From: SM1-50 sp964467345
GTDB taxonomy: Archaea; Thermoplasmatota; E2; DHVEG-1
DNA: 64,000 bases
NCBI GenBank assembly: GCA_964467345.1
Contig: CAYXPY010000010.1
Coordinates: 1-64,000 of the forward strand
Direction: 5' to 3'
In this document: piece after piece, positions 24,948 to 33,618 of the stretch
Layout: the number at the start of each line of letters is the position of its first letter
Position numbering within the stretch: position 1 is the first letter of the stretch
The notes under the pieces: model-generated
What the model saw: only the letters and a program-made list of their open reading frames with translations
Told to the model about the DNA's origin: nothing
Databases searched by the model: none
Program-made: the position numbers and the translations under genes

Positions 24948-25937
24948 TTATTTCTGATACACCAGATGTGTCTTGTTTTCGCAAATACGTCCGAGAAGTA
25001 CTGTTATATCTTCTGCGGTATTGGCTTGTACAACATCCTTTTTTAACTCTTTGAGGAACATGCATTTTGAGAAATAATGTGGCAGGATGCTTCGCATCCG
25101 CAGAATCGCCCGTCGTTCACCATAAAAATCAACGAGCAGCTCAAGATGTCTCAGACAGACTTCTTTCCGTTTCTGAAGGGCGGGTGGTGTGAAATCCTGA
25201 CCGGAGAGGACGGCTTGTATCTCAGGCACCAGCCAGGGATTGCCCAGTAGACCTCGCCCAGGCATCACCGCTGCTGCGCCTGTCTTCTGAATCATTTCTA
25301 CTGCATCAGTACCCGTGTAAATCCCTCCGTTCGCAACAACAGGGACCGGTACTGCTTGCACTGTTTTTCGTATGATGTCAAAATCCAGGGGTACACCGAA
25401 TTTTTTCTCCCCGCTTCGTCCATGAATCGTCAGGGCCACCGCACCAGCATCAACGAGTTTTTCAGAAAGAGAAAGCACGTTGATTGTTCTCTTCGACGCG
25501 CCAAGACGTAGTTTACAAGTCACTGGCAGGTCGACAGCATCGGACACCGCTTTTACGATGTCATAGGCGCGTTGTTCTTGTTTCATCAGACTGATTCCTT
25601 CTCCGCGACTGGCGACCTTTCGTGCGGTGCAACCCATGTTGATATCGATGTAATCAAACCTATGGTCTTGGATGATTACCGCAGCTTTTTGCATATATTC
25701 GGGGATGCTTCCGACGAGTTGCACACCGTTATAGTGACGTCCCTTAGCGATTTTTAGTATCTGCAGGGTCCGCCAGTTGTTCTGCAGGATCGCCCGGGCA
25801 TTGGCCATCTCAGTCGTCAGAAAAGGCGGCTGAAAACCAGCAAGGATCACCCGGAACGGATAATCTGTATATCCACTAAGAGGAGGTAACAACAACTGTT
25901 TTTCCCGCAGGATTTTGATGAACTGTGAGGGCTTCAT
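24948..25937 (-). CDS. tRNA-dihydrouridine synthase
   Basis: This 329-residue FMN enzyme reduces uridines in the tRNA D-loop. The TIM-barrel signatures are present: LLPPLSGYTDYPFR, DYIDINMGCTARKV (active-site Cys in NMGC), VTCKLRLG, LTIHGRS, VVANGGIYTG and MPGRGLLGNPWL. A C-terminal helical RNA-binding domain follows. Length and motif order match archaeal/bacterial Dus. It stands alone between convergent DUF6159 and the ABC exporter operon. Confidence 0.93.
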   Translation of the reverse strand: MKPSQFIKILREKQLLLPPLSGYTDYPFRVILAGFQPPFLTTEMANARAILQNNWRTLQILKIAKGRHYNGVQLVGSIPEYMQKAAVIIQDHRFDYIDINMGCTARKVASRGEGISLMKQEQRAYDIVKAVSDAVDLPVTCKLRLGASKRTINVLSLSEKLVDAGAVALTIHGRSGEKKFGVPLDFDIIRKTVQAVPVPVVANGGIYTGTDAVEMIQKTGAAAVMPGRGLLGNPWLVPEIQAVLSGQDFTPPALQKRKEVCLRHLELLVDFYGERRAILRMRSILPHYFSKCMFLKELKKDVVQANTAEDITVLLGRICENKTHLVYQK

Positions 25938-25987
25938 GAGTACAGAGGCATAGAAAAAGGCATATTAATTGGTTCGTGACGGCTTAC

Positions 25988-27199
25988 TTACTCGTAACGC
26001 ACCGCCTCAATGGGGCTCATGCGGGCTGCTTTCCATGCAGGATAGAGACTGGAGAAGACACCGACAAGCAGAGACACGGTCACCGCTAGGACGACGGAGA
26101 TAAGCGTGATCACCGGTGTGAGATTCGAAGAGCCCCCCATCTGCATGATGTTATTCAGCATGAAGGTCAGACCCTGGGACCCGAAGACACCAAGGATGAT
26201 CCCTAGGATACCGCCAATACTGCTGACCAGCATGCCTTCGATGATAAAGATGCTCATGATATCCTGGTTTGTCGCACCGATCGCCTTCATGATACCAATC
26301 TCCCTGGTCCGCTCCATCACCGAGGTAAGCATCGTGTTCATGATACCGATGGAAGCCACGACCAGGGCAATGGATGCAATGGCGACCAAGACTAGCTGGA
26401 GAATACCAATGATGGACTGAACCGTCTCTAACACAGAGGTCATCGTGGTTGCCGTGGCAAAATCCTTCCGCCCATGGTTCTGATTGATCGCATCCTGGAC
26501 GCTCTCTGCTATTGATTCAACGTCATTGACGTTATTGACCCGGAAATAGATGATGCTGATGTTACTCTGCCCAGTCAATTTCTTGAAATCACGTGAATTC
26601 ATCAGAACAAGATTATCTGACGTAAATCCTCCCATCCCCTGTTTTGTGAAGATCCCCCCGACAAAAAACTTCTGACCGTTAATCTCGATACGTCCCCCGA
26701 CCGGTACGTCAGCATCAAATGTACTATGCGCAATTCCATATCCGACCATAATCTTGTTTTGATCATTTTCACTGAGAAAGTCACCTGCTTCAAGGTCTGA
26801 TGTTGAATATTGTAACCGCATTACAAGGACGTCCATCCCCGTTAATGAAAGGATCGTTTTTTTGCCGTTGTACTCTCCGATCGCAGTCCCAGACAGCTGT
26901 GTACTGACATCCCGAACCCCTTGGGTCCGTTCGACAACAGCGATATCACGGTCCGTGAAATACTCACCTGATGAGCCACCCATCCCAAATGACGAGATGA
27001 AATCACCACCCGTACTGACAATAACTACATCAGAGAGCGATGACAGCTCCCCTGTTACCGCCTGCTGCATCCCCTCACCAAGAGCCATTAAGGAGATAAT
27101 CGCCATGATCCCAATCGCGATACCAAGCAGTGTCAACAGTGACCGAGACATACGATGTTGAAGGTTTTTTATCGCGATTTTGACATGGTCTCTAAACAT
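25988..27199 (-). CDS. MacB/FtsX-type ABC transporter permease
   Basis: This 403-residue permease has one N-terminal membrane helix (about 18-42), a large extracellular MacB periplasmic core domain (about 45-260), then three C-terminal helices. These carry the FtsX pattern MERTREIGIMKAIGATNQDI between helices 2 and 3 and end in WKAARMSPIEAVRYE. It forms a dimer with the ATPase encoded by the preceding gene (8-bp overlap). Such transporters export or mechanically drive substrates at the membrane. The probable partner is the secreted COG1361-type protein of the same operon. Confidence 0.92.
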   Translation of the reverse strand: MFRDHVKIAIKNLQHRMSRSLLTLLGIAIGIMAIISLMALGEGMQQAVTGELSSLSDVVIVSTGGDFISSFGMGGSSGEYFTDRDIAVVERTQGVRDVSTQLSGTAIGEYNGKKTILSLTGMDVLVMRLQYSTSDLEAGDFLSENDQNKIMVGYGIAHSTFDADVPVGGRIEINGQKFFVGGIFTKQGMGGFTSDNLVLMNSRDFKKLTGQSNISIIYFRVNNVNDVESIAESVQDAINQNHGRKDFATATTMTSVLETVQSIIGILQLVLVAIASIALVVASIGIMNTMLTSVMERTREIGIMKAIGATNQDIMSIFIIEGMLVSSIGGILGIILGVFGSQGLTFMLNNIMQMGGSSNLTPVITLISVVLAVTVSLLVGVFSSLYPAWKAARMSPIEAVRYE

Positions 27200-27875
27200 A
27201 CTCTTCCTTCACCACCCCATCTTGGATTCGCAGCACTCGTTTCGCACGTTGCGCAATAGCCATGTTATGGGTAACAACGATGATGGTCTCACCCCGTCGA
27301 TTGACCTCCTCTAAAATACTCATGATGTTCTCACCGGATTTTGTGTCAACATTCCCGGTGGGTTCGTCTGCTAGGATAATCGATGGATCGTTTGCTAAGG
27401 CTCTGGCGATTGCGACCCGTTGCTGTTCCCCCCCGCTCATCTCAGAGGGTTTATGGGTTAATCGTTTTGAAAGGTCGACTAACTGGAGAAGTTGCTTTGC
27501 TTTTGCTGTCCTCTGCTGGCTGTCAACACCAGCAAACCCCATGGACAGTTCAACGTTCTCCATGGCATTTAATGTAGGAATCAGATTATATTTCTGGAAA
27601 ATAAATCCTATCTTCTCTCGTCTGATGCGTGCAAGCTCGTTTTCATTTAACTTTGAGACATCGCTTCCATCGATGAAGATCTTCCCTGCGGTTGGTTTAT
27701 CAAGACACCCAAGAAGGTTCATCAAGGTTGATTTCCCAGAACCTGATGGTCCGATGATAGCGATATAGTCCCCCTTTTTTATCTGCAGGGTCGTCGGACG
27801 TAAGGCAAAGACCTGCAGGGGAGGCTTGCCGTAGGTTTTTGAGATATCCTGGGTGATGATGACCTCATCAGTCAT
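27192..27875 (-). CDS. ABC transporter ATPase, LolD/MacB type
   Basis: This ATPase (227 residues from the chosen start) has Walker A GPSGSGKST, Q-loop FIFQKYNLIP, signature MSGGEQQRVAIARAL, Walker B IILADEPTGNVD and H-loop VVTHN. It energises the MacB-like permease. The start at 27875 is selected because ATG overlaps the stop of the upstream gene as TAATG; a frame extension of eight codons exists. It is the second gene of a three-gene operon. Confidence 0.94.
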   Translation of the reverse strand: MTDEVIITQDISKTYGKPPLQVFALRPTTLQIKKGDYIAIIGPSGSGKSTLMNLLGCLDKPTAGKIFIDGSDVSKLNENELARIRREKIGFIFQKYNLIPTLNAMENVELSMGFAGVDSQQRTAKAKQLLQLVDLSKRLTHKPSEMSGGEQQRVAIARALANDPSIILADEPTGNVDTKSGENIMSILEEVNRRGETIIVVTHNMAIAQRAKRVLRIQDGVVKEEYV

Positions 27876-29152
27876 TATGCCTGCCGCCGTTTTTTCCATC
27901 GGATATAGAAGATAATAAAGAGGATAGCAACGACGATGACAATGATTACCGGGGTTAAACAGGTTAAAAGCGATGACGTGAGAGGCGTGTTTGACCCTGA
28001 TGAGCTCGTCGATCCACCTGAAGCTTGATAGCTGACCCCGGGTCCTTGGACTACGCTGAATGCTTTTGTGACAATCGGGGTTTCATAGTAATCGTTTCCT
28101 TGTTTGAATGACACAATGAATCCGACGAGATGGCTTCCGTAATCAATCATATCAGCATAGATGTCAAAGGAGGCGGAGAACACGTCATCAGGGTCCATGG
28201 ATCCAATGAAATACTGCGACGGGATTATCGTCGTGTTACAAATCGGGGTGATCAGAACCCCGGTTATCTTCTCTGTTTTTGCGTTATATACCTCGATGCT
28301 GATCCGAGAGGAACCCCCTTTGGTGATACTGATGGGAAAATTCGTAATGATGGGTGCTACATCCAAGGCATCGATAACTGTAACAGGAACAACCAGTTGG
28401 TTTGTATGGATGTTATCCCCGTTTTTATAGCTCAGGTCAAAGCTGATGTCCCGTGGTCCGGTCCCAAGTGGTTTGACTGAAAAGACAATATCCTGTGACG
28501 TCTCCGCTGCCAGGGATCCAAGGAAATAGCTCTGGGGTACGAACTCGACATTGTCCCCATGTGGCGTGAGTACTACCTCTTTGACCGGGTTGTCTCTTTT
28601 ATTTATCGCGGTGATGATCAGCTCTGTGGTGCCGCCTCGAGATATCTTTGAGGGGATGTTCTTTGGGATGATATCCACCGTTGCGTTACTGACTTTCATG
28701 AGGAGCGGATAGGAGACATCGGTACCACCGCTCACATCGATATTGACGTTAGGGAAGTAGATGCCCTCGCTCATGTTGGCATCGACAAGGAGTTTGAAGG
28801 AGACGGACATACTTGTTCCTGCCGCAAGAAACCCAAGGTCGTTGTACTGCGCTGTCGCCCGTATTTGATTCGCACCGGATTGCGCAGGGATGATGCGGAT
28901 GCTTTCGATGGTGGCTCCCAGGGTCCGTATTGTGGATGTGGATTCTGAGCCTGATGTCGAGGTCGTTGTCTCTGTAGCGACGGTCTCCCCGTTTCGTATC
29001 TGCAGAGTGAGTATCGCGCTGTCACCAGGCATGAGGTTCTCCGGGCTTACCGTATAATCTGCAACAATAATGGATGGTTGTGCGATGGCAGCCGGAACAA
29101 GCAGCATCAGTCCCAGGATTAGGCTTCCTAGAAGAATCAGTTTTACTTTCAT
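27875..29152 (-). CDS. secreted COG1361-like (CARDB-type) protein with membrane anchor
   Basis: This 425-residue protein has a signal peptide (MKVKLILLGSLILGLMLLV), three or more Ig-like/NEW3-CARDB beta domains (for example YTVSPENLMPGDSAILTLQI, near-repeat RGGTTELIITAINKRDNPVKE and GGSSRISIEVYNAKTEKI), a Ser/Gly linker, and one C-terminal membrane helix with a basic end (RWKKRRQA). Proteins of this make-up accompany MacB-like exporters in archaea and probably act outside the cell as adaptor. The start at 29152 has AGGAG 9 nt upstream. Its 3' end overlaps the ATPase start. Confidence 0.87.
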   Translation of the reverse strand: MKVKLILLGSLILGLMLLVPAAIAQPSIIVADYTVSPENLMPGDSAILTLQIRNGETVATETTTSTSGSESTSTIRTLGATIESIRIIPAQSGANQIRATAQYNDLGFLAAGTSMSVSFKLLVDANMSEGIYFPNVNIDVSGGTDVSYPLLMKVSNATVDIIPKNIPSKISRGGTTELIITAINKRDNPVKEVVLTPHGDNVEFVPQSYFLGSLAAETSQDIVFSVKPLGTGPRDISFDLSYKNGDNIHTNQLVVPVTVIDALDVAPIITNFPISITKGGSSRISIEVYNAKTEKITGVLITPICNTTIIPSQYFIGSMDPDDVFSASFDIYADMIDYGSHLVGFIVSFKQGNDYYETPIVTKAFSVVQGPGVSYQASGGSTSSSGSNTPLTSSLLTCLTPVIIVIVVAILFIIFYIRWKKRRQA

Positions 29153-29286
29153 GAGGTACATCTCCTTTTGTTCTGTATGTTGGGTCCGGTAATACTCATC
29201 TCTGAAATAAGGTTTGCTATCGTATTGTTTAAAAAAATTTTATGAACAAACTGTATTTGTTAAAAAAGAGAGAAAAAAAAAGGAAT

Positions 29287-29715
29287 TTAGATGTAGGTTC
29301 CCCAGAAATACAATGCGGGGCCGACTGGTGCCATGAACCTACCGATGAGGGTGTTGTTCTGTGCACGTAAAAACCCAACAATTGGTAATGATCGCTCCGT
29401 GCCGTTTACCATGGTTGATATTCTTCCGACAAGCAAGTGCCTTCCGAATCGTCCTCTGAGAGTTCCTGTCCTGTTCGCGGTCTCCCAGTCACCCGTGAAT
29501 CTGCCGCCGCGGTTACGCATCTCATAGGTCCCGGACATCGTCCCGACGATGGTTGCATTTTCGCCTTGTCTTTTGTATCCGATATTTGCGTCAAATGTGC
29601 CATCTGTAAACAACGGTTCCTGTTGTGTGAGCTGTGTCGTTAAACCAGGCGCTGCCGCTGCTAGTGACACGACTAGAAATAACAGGCTTACCCCAAGTAT
29701 GATACCCTTTTTCAT
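29287..29715 (-). CDS. small secreted beta-rich protein (paralog of 31616-32071)
   Basis: This 142-residue protein has a clear signal peptide (MKKGIILGVSLLFLVVSLAAAA) and a mature domain of short beta strands with Arg/Gly turns (GGRFTGDWETANRTGTLRGR). It ends VGPALYFWGTYI. The C-terminal half matches the protein at 31616-32071 (DGTFxxxxG, RxxIVGFL, GRxMxxVGPA, WG). I do not recognise a family; the role is unknown. The gene has the shared promoter element at 29761-29790 and an AGGAGGA ribosome site. Confidence 0.8.
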   Translation of the reverse strand: MKKGIILGVSLLFLVVSLAAAAPGLTTQLTQQEPLFTDGTFDANIGYKRQGENATIVGTMSGTYEMRNRGGRFTGDWETANRTGTLRGRFGRHLLVGRISTMVNGTERSLPIVGFLRAQNNTLIGRFMAPVGPALYFWGTYI

Positions 29716-29760
29716 TTTTTTATCCTCCTTTTTTCATTTATAGATGTAGAAAGATGATGA

Positions 29761-29790
29761 GAATATATATAATTTTACCAGAATTCTACC
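29761..29790 (-). promoter_or_regulatory. shared promoter element, copy 1
   Basis: Read on the minus strand, GGTAGAATTCTGGTAAAA is followed by the TATA-like ATTATATATATT. TATA lies about 52 bp before the start of the 142-residue secreted protein. The same element occurs before 30049 and 32071. Confidence 0.6.
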
Positions 29791-29975
29791 TGATTTTATG
29801 ACAAATTGAATGTAAGGACAGAGAATGAATGGTGTTTTTTTTATAGCACAAAAAATTAAAATCTGTATGAGAACGAGTGTTGCTTTTTGTTTTTACTGGT
29901 TTTTTTATATGATAGATCTCAGCATCAAGTATGTATTTTTCATACATTTTTGTTTGCAGATATGGTAATAATTCT

Positions 29976-30006
29976 GGTGGAATTTGGGTAAAACCATATA
30001 TAATTT
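29976..30006 (+). promoter_or_regulatory. shared promoter element, copy 2
   Basis: GGTGGAATTTGGGTAAAA followed by CCATATATAATTT, with TATA about 49 bp before the start at 30049. It differs from copy 1 in only a few positions although the two genes are unrelated in sequence. The rest of the 333-bp gap 29716-30048 is AT-rich without a gene. Confidence 0.6.
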
Positions 30007-30048
30007 AATGGACTATCTTGGAATCAGAATAAATGAAGGTATGTGGCT

Positions 30049-30576
30049 ATGAAGACAAATATAATCATTGTCGCAATTGCAGCTCTCCTCCTTTTCTCAG
30101 GAGTTGTTATGGCTGCGGAAAAACAGGCTGATGACTGCCAATGTAAAACTCAGAACAACGACTATCAACCCTTGCCTGGTGGAAACGGGTTGATGCAGCA
30201 AATCAGGAACCGAATCCGTGATATGCTTGGGATGTGCCAAGGTGGTGCGAACCTCACGGAACTGACTGGTATCATGACCTATGATGGAGCAAATTTCTAT
30301 ATCGAACTTGTTGAGCTTCATTTCGGACCAACCTGGTATATCACCTCTGCGATGTCAGCTGTTGATTTCGACCAGGATGGAGAACTTGAGCTTGTCATCG
30401 ATGAGCTGCTTGGTCTTGTCGACACGGAAGTCACTGTTGAAGGACACTATCAGTCAGATAACTGGATGAGTGTGTTTACCATTAACGGTGAAGTCTACCG
30501 TGAGCCGGGTCAGCCTATTTGGGCTGCTCAGCATGAATGGCGCTGGCGATACGGCCATCACAACAATCAACCATAA
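30049..30576 (+). CDS. small secreted protein with EF-hand-like loop
   Basis: This 175-residue protein has a signal peptide (to about VVMA) and a short Cys pair (DCQCK). A folded domain with GIMTYDGANFYIELVEL and an acidic loop DFDQDGELELVID, resembling a calcium-binding EF-hand/dockerin loop, follows. A Trp/His-rich end closes it. No named family recognised. The ATG at 30049 is chosen because GAAGGT lies 8 nt upstream. It has its own copy of the promoter element (29976-30006). Confidence 0.78.
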   Translation: MKTNIIIVAIAALLLFSGVVMAAEKQADDCQCKTQNNDYQPLPGGNGLMQQIRNRIRDMLGMCQGGANLTELTGIMTYDGANFYIELVELHFGPTWYITSAMSAVDFDQDGELELVIDELLGLVDTEVTVEGHYQSDNWMSVFTINGEVYREPGQPIWAAQHEWRWRYGHHNNQP

Positions 30577-30715
30577 TTCTCCTCTCCTTTCTTTTTTTTT
30601 TTATTTTTTTTAAAGGGAATTCATTTCTAAACTATGTTCTCAGACGTACTGTTCTTTTATTTTTATAAAAAATATTCGGTTTTGTTTTATTCTTTTTGGT
30701 GATATTCTTTCCAGA

Positions 30716-31216
30716 TTATTCCATGCTAAGGTACAGCAAGATGCTTAGAGCAGTTATCTCAAAAGCGTATACAACGAAATTCAGTTCACTGAACCCGGGG
30801 GTAAGAAACGTCCTACTCACATACGGTATAAATCGAATATAATCCGTCGCCATGTTATATAGCGAGACGACCGAGAGAATCGATTTGATAAATAAAGCGA
30901 TGATGAACATATTCAGACCGATGAGAAAACGTGACTTTGTTTTCCGATAGGAATCAGAATACATATAGAGTAATCCAACAAGTACACAAATTTCAACAAA
31001 CAAGCAGATAAGAGCGGCAGTGTAATAATTCACAGACCGTTCGATCCGTGTCTGAGGGATTTGGATGGGCAGTTCGTTCAACTCTGTAAAAATATTCTCA
31101 AGACTGAGTACCGAGACAGCATATCCGATGATACCTCCGATGATGATCAATCCAAAAATGATGATAAATGCTTTTGTTTTTGGTTGAATCTTCTTTGCAT
31201 ATGGTTCGTCATTCAT
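30716..31216 (-). CDS. small four-helix membrane protein
   Basis: This 166-residue protein has four hydrophobic helices (about 16-38, 62-86, 98-118, 145-164) and a basic cytoplasmic loop (SDSYRKTKSRF). No family recognised. It overlaps the HTH gene upstream by 4 bp, a pair often seen in archaea where an ArsR-like regulator and a membrane protein are co-transcribed. It may be the sensor or target of that regulator. Confidence 0.78.
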   Translation of the reverse strand: MNDEPYAKKIQPKTKAFIIIFGLIIIGGIIGYAVSVLSLENIFTELNELPIQIPQTRIERSVNYYTAALICLFVEICVLVGLLYMYSDSYRKTKSRFLIGLNMFIIALFIKSILSVVSLYNMATDYIRFIPYVSRTFLTPGFSELNFVVYAFEITALSILLYLSME

Positions 31217-31539
31217 TTTTCTTCACCCGTTTCATTTTTCTTATGTATCTCATTTTTATTTATTTTACCCCAAATCTCCATAAAGAAATGCATATTTTCC
31301 TCCAGGAGTTCAGAGGGAAAGTACAGTGTCCCGTACTTATCTCCCACGGAGGTTATCAAACGGTTCTTTTCTAGCATCTCAAGATGGTGTCGTGTTGTTT
31401 TATAATCAAGCTTTAAAAGAGTAGCAAGTTCGTTGGCATTTCGTGGTGTTGTTGTTATCTCATGCAGGATGCGTGTCCTGTTAAAGCCTCCCGCCGAACC
31501 AGCTAAGATCCACCAGAGGAGTCGTTTTGCTGCACGCAT
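31213..31539 (-). CDS. ArsR-like winged-helix regulator
   Basis: This 108-residue regulator has a winged helix in the middle: NRTRILHEITTTPRNANELA, TLLKLDYKTTRHHLEMLEKN (recognition helix) and a wing GTLYFPS. A charged, Lys/Glu-rich tail follows. No metal-binding cysteines are present, so it is not a classical metal sensor. Coupled by a 4-bp overlap to the four-helix membrane protein. Confidence 0.85.
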   Translation of the reverse strand: MRAAKRLLWWILAGSAGGFNRTRILHEITTTPRNANELATLLKLDYKTTRHHLEMLEKNRLITSVGDKYGTLYFPSELLEENMHFFMEIWGKINKNEIHKKNETGEEK

Positions 31540-31615
31540 AGCACATGTCCTGTTTCTTTAATCAGAGCATTCTGTTTTATAGCTTTTGAAATGAAAAAGA
31601 GGAAGAAATGATGGT

Positions 31616-32071
31616 CTAGATGGTCATTGTATTTGGTACAAACTGACCCCAGATATGGGGCGCCGGACCAACGATACCCATGATGCGACCAACGAACTGA
31701 TCGTTTTGATTCCTGACAAGGAATCCGACAATCGATGTCCGATGGTTATTGACCTCAAGACTCCCAATGATGATTTTTTGTATGAGATACGCTCGAATCT
31801 CCCCGATTTTTTGATCATAGGAATTGGTAAGGTCCCCTGAGATTTTCTTGTACACTCCAGCGGTATACACCCCTCGCATGTATGCATAGACGGTGTCAAT
31901 GTTAAAACGGCCATTCCCCCAGTGCCCCCGACCGAGTCCTCCTGCAAAGGTTCCATCAGACATCCGGAGTGGAGAAAAAAGCTGTGGATGTGTTAGTGTT
32001 GGTACGGCATGCAGTGTCGGCATGGATAGAAGAACAGCACATAACCCAATAACTATCAATGTTTTTTTCAT
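31616..32071 (-). CDS. small secreted beta-rich protein (paralog of 29287-29715)
   Basis: This 151-residue protein has a signal peptide (MKKTLIVIGLCAVLLSMPT...) and a mature part with DGTFAGGLGRGHWG, GEIRAYLIQKIIIGSLEV, RTSIVGFLVRN and the end GRIMGIVGPAPHIWGQF. It is related to the 142-residue protein 2 kb away, best conserved in the last 40 residues. The start at 32071 is chosen because AGGAG is upstream and the signal peptide begins there; the open frame continues 69 bp. Promoter element copy 3 lies at 32121-32149. Confidence 0.8.
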   Translation of the reverse strand: MKKTLIVIGLCAVLLSMPTLHAVPTLTHPQLFSPLRMSDGTFAGGLGRGHWGNGRFNIDTVYAYMRGVYTAGVYKKISGDLTNSYDQKIGEIRAYLIQKIIIGSLEVNNHRTSIVGFLVRNQNDQFVGRIMGIVGPAPHIWGQFVPNTMTI

Positions 32072-32120
32072 ATTATCGTACGTCTCCTGGATTGGTGTTG
32101 ATAAAGAGATAGTACTCATA

Positions 32121-32149
32121 CTTTTTATTTTTTTACCCAAATGACGCCA
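32121..32149 (-). promoter_or_regulatory. shared promoter element, copy 3
   Basis: On the minus strand GGCGTCATTTGGGTAAAA runs into AAAATAAAAAG. The ATTTGGGTAAAA core is identical to copy 2 and the TATA-like part is about 55 bp before the start at 32071, the same spacing as the other copies. The remaining gap to 32360 holds no gene. Confidence 0.58.
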
Positions 32150-32360
32150 TAATTACATCAAGTCAAAGGTATGATAGAAAAAGTTTATTTCGTCACAACA
32201 GTGTCGCTCTGCCCATCGTTTAGGTGAAATCAGAGAAATAATGAATTTGGTTTTTTCTATAAACCGTTGTTATGTTGAGTGATGATAAAAAAATCTTTTC
32301 TGTTCTTTATTACGCAACGCTTATGAATTTTTAGTCTATATAGTTGCCTAGAGGCATCTT

Positions 32361-33602
32361 GTGGACTTTGTATTGCTAGCTATCCTTGGGGGAGTTGGGT
32401 CTCTTGGGTTTTACATGGCCTGGAACATCGGTGCAAACGATGTGGCAAACTCCATGGCAACGGCAGTTGGTGCACGAGCGATTACGTTCAAACAAGCGGT
32501 CATCATCGCAGGTGTGTTGACTTTTCTAGGGGCTGTTCTGGTTGGTTCCCACGTGACAGAGACTATCAAAGGAAATATCGTAAATCCCAGCATCATCGGT
32601 GATTCTCATACCATGCTGCTTGGTTTTATCGCCTCCCTTCTTGCCGCCTCCTTTTTTGTTACCTTGGCTACGTGGAAAGAAATGCCGATTTCAACGACCC
32701 ATGCCATCATCGGAGCGTTAGTTGGTTTTGGTCTTGTCGCTGGTTGTGAGACTTGCATCAATTGGGGGAAACTTGGGGAAATAGCAGCAAGCTGGGTTCT
32801 TTCACCAATTGCTGGCTGCATCCTTGCATTCATTGTCTTTAAAATCATTGTGAAATTGATTTTTTCAAGGAAAAACCCGGTTGAATCCGCAAAAGTTGTC
32901 GGGCCTGCGATCATCGGTGTGACCGTGTTTCTTATCCTGATATCACTATTCATTAATACTAACGTTGGAGCGATACTTGGGATAACCGAGCTGTATCTCA
33001 GTGGTGCGATTTCTGCTGTTGGAGGGATTCTCAGCTGGTTTGTCACTAGCATACCGTTTCGAAAGATAAAAGGTCGTTCTCCTGAGGATTACGAAACTGT
33101 CGAATTACTGTTTCGAAAACTCCAGATTGGGACATCCTGCTTTGTTGCTTTTTCCCATGGTGCAAACGATGTGGCAAACGCTATAGGGCCTGTCGCCGCG
33201 GTGCTCTCTCTTTCGACGGGGGATGGGAACTTAAATGCAATCCAAGCGGTCCCAGAATACCTCCTTGCGTTGGGTGGTATCGGAATAGCGATTGGTGCCA
33301 TCACCTGGGGACATCGTGTGATGAGAACCGTCGGCGGTCGGATTACCAGTCTAACGAACACGAGAGGATTTTCAGTTGATTTTGGCGCAGCAACCACGGT
33401 TCTTATCGCATCAAACCTCGGGCTGCCGATATCGACGTCACATACGGTTGTTGGAGCGGTGATTGGTGTTGGACTGGCACGAGGATTTGCGGCCATTGAC
33501 TTACGCGTGATACGGAAAATCATCTACTCATGGATGCTTACCGTTCCTCTTGCTGCGGTTTTCTCGGCAATAATCTTTATAGTACTTCGTATGATTCTCT
33601 AA
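32361..33602 (+). CDS. pit: PiT-family inorganic phosphate transporter
   Basis: This 413-residue symporter (Na+ or H+ driven) has the two inverted PiT signatures: MAWNIGANDVANSMATAVGA near the start and AFSHGANDVANAIGP at about residue 270. The paired ISTTHAIIGA and ISTSHTVVGA stretches are also present. About ten membrane helices; length usual for archaeal PiT. It starts with GTG, preceded by GAGG. The partner PhoU-like gene begins 16 bp downstream. CTATATAG at 32336-32343 is at the TATA position. Confidence 0.93.
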   Translation: MDFVLLAILGGVGSLGFYMAWNIGANDVANSMATAVGARAITFKQAVIIAGVLTFLGAVLVGSHVTETIKGNIVNPSIIGDSHTMLLGFIASLLAASFFVTLATWKEMPISTTHAIIGALVGFGLVAGCETCINWGKLGEIAASWVLSPIAGCILAFIVFKIIVKLIFSRKNPVESAKVVGPAIIGVTVFLILISLFINTNVGAILGITELYLSGAISAVGGILSWFVTSIPFRKIKGRSPEDYETVELLFRKLQIGTSCFVAFSHGANDVANAIGPVAAVLSLSTGDGNLNAIQAVPEYLLALGGIGIAIGAITWGHRVMRTVGGRITSLTNTRGFSVDFGAATTVLIASNLGLPISTSHTVVGAVIGVGLARGFAAIDLRVIRKIIYSWMLTVPLAAVFSAIIFIVLRMIL

Positions 33603-33618
33603 TGGAAGATGTGATAGT

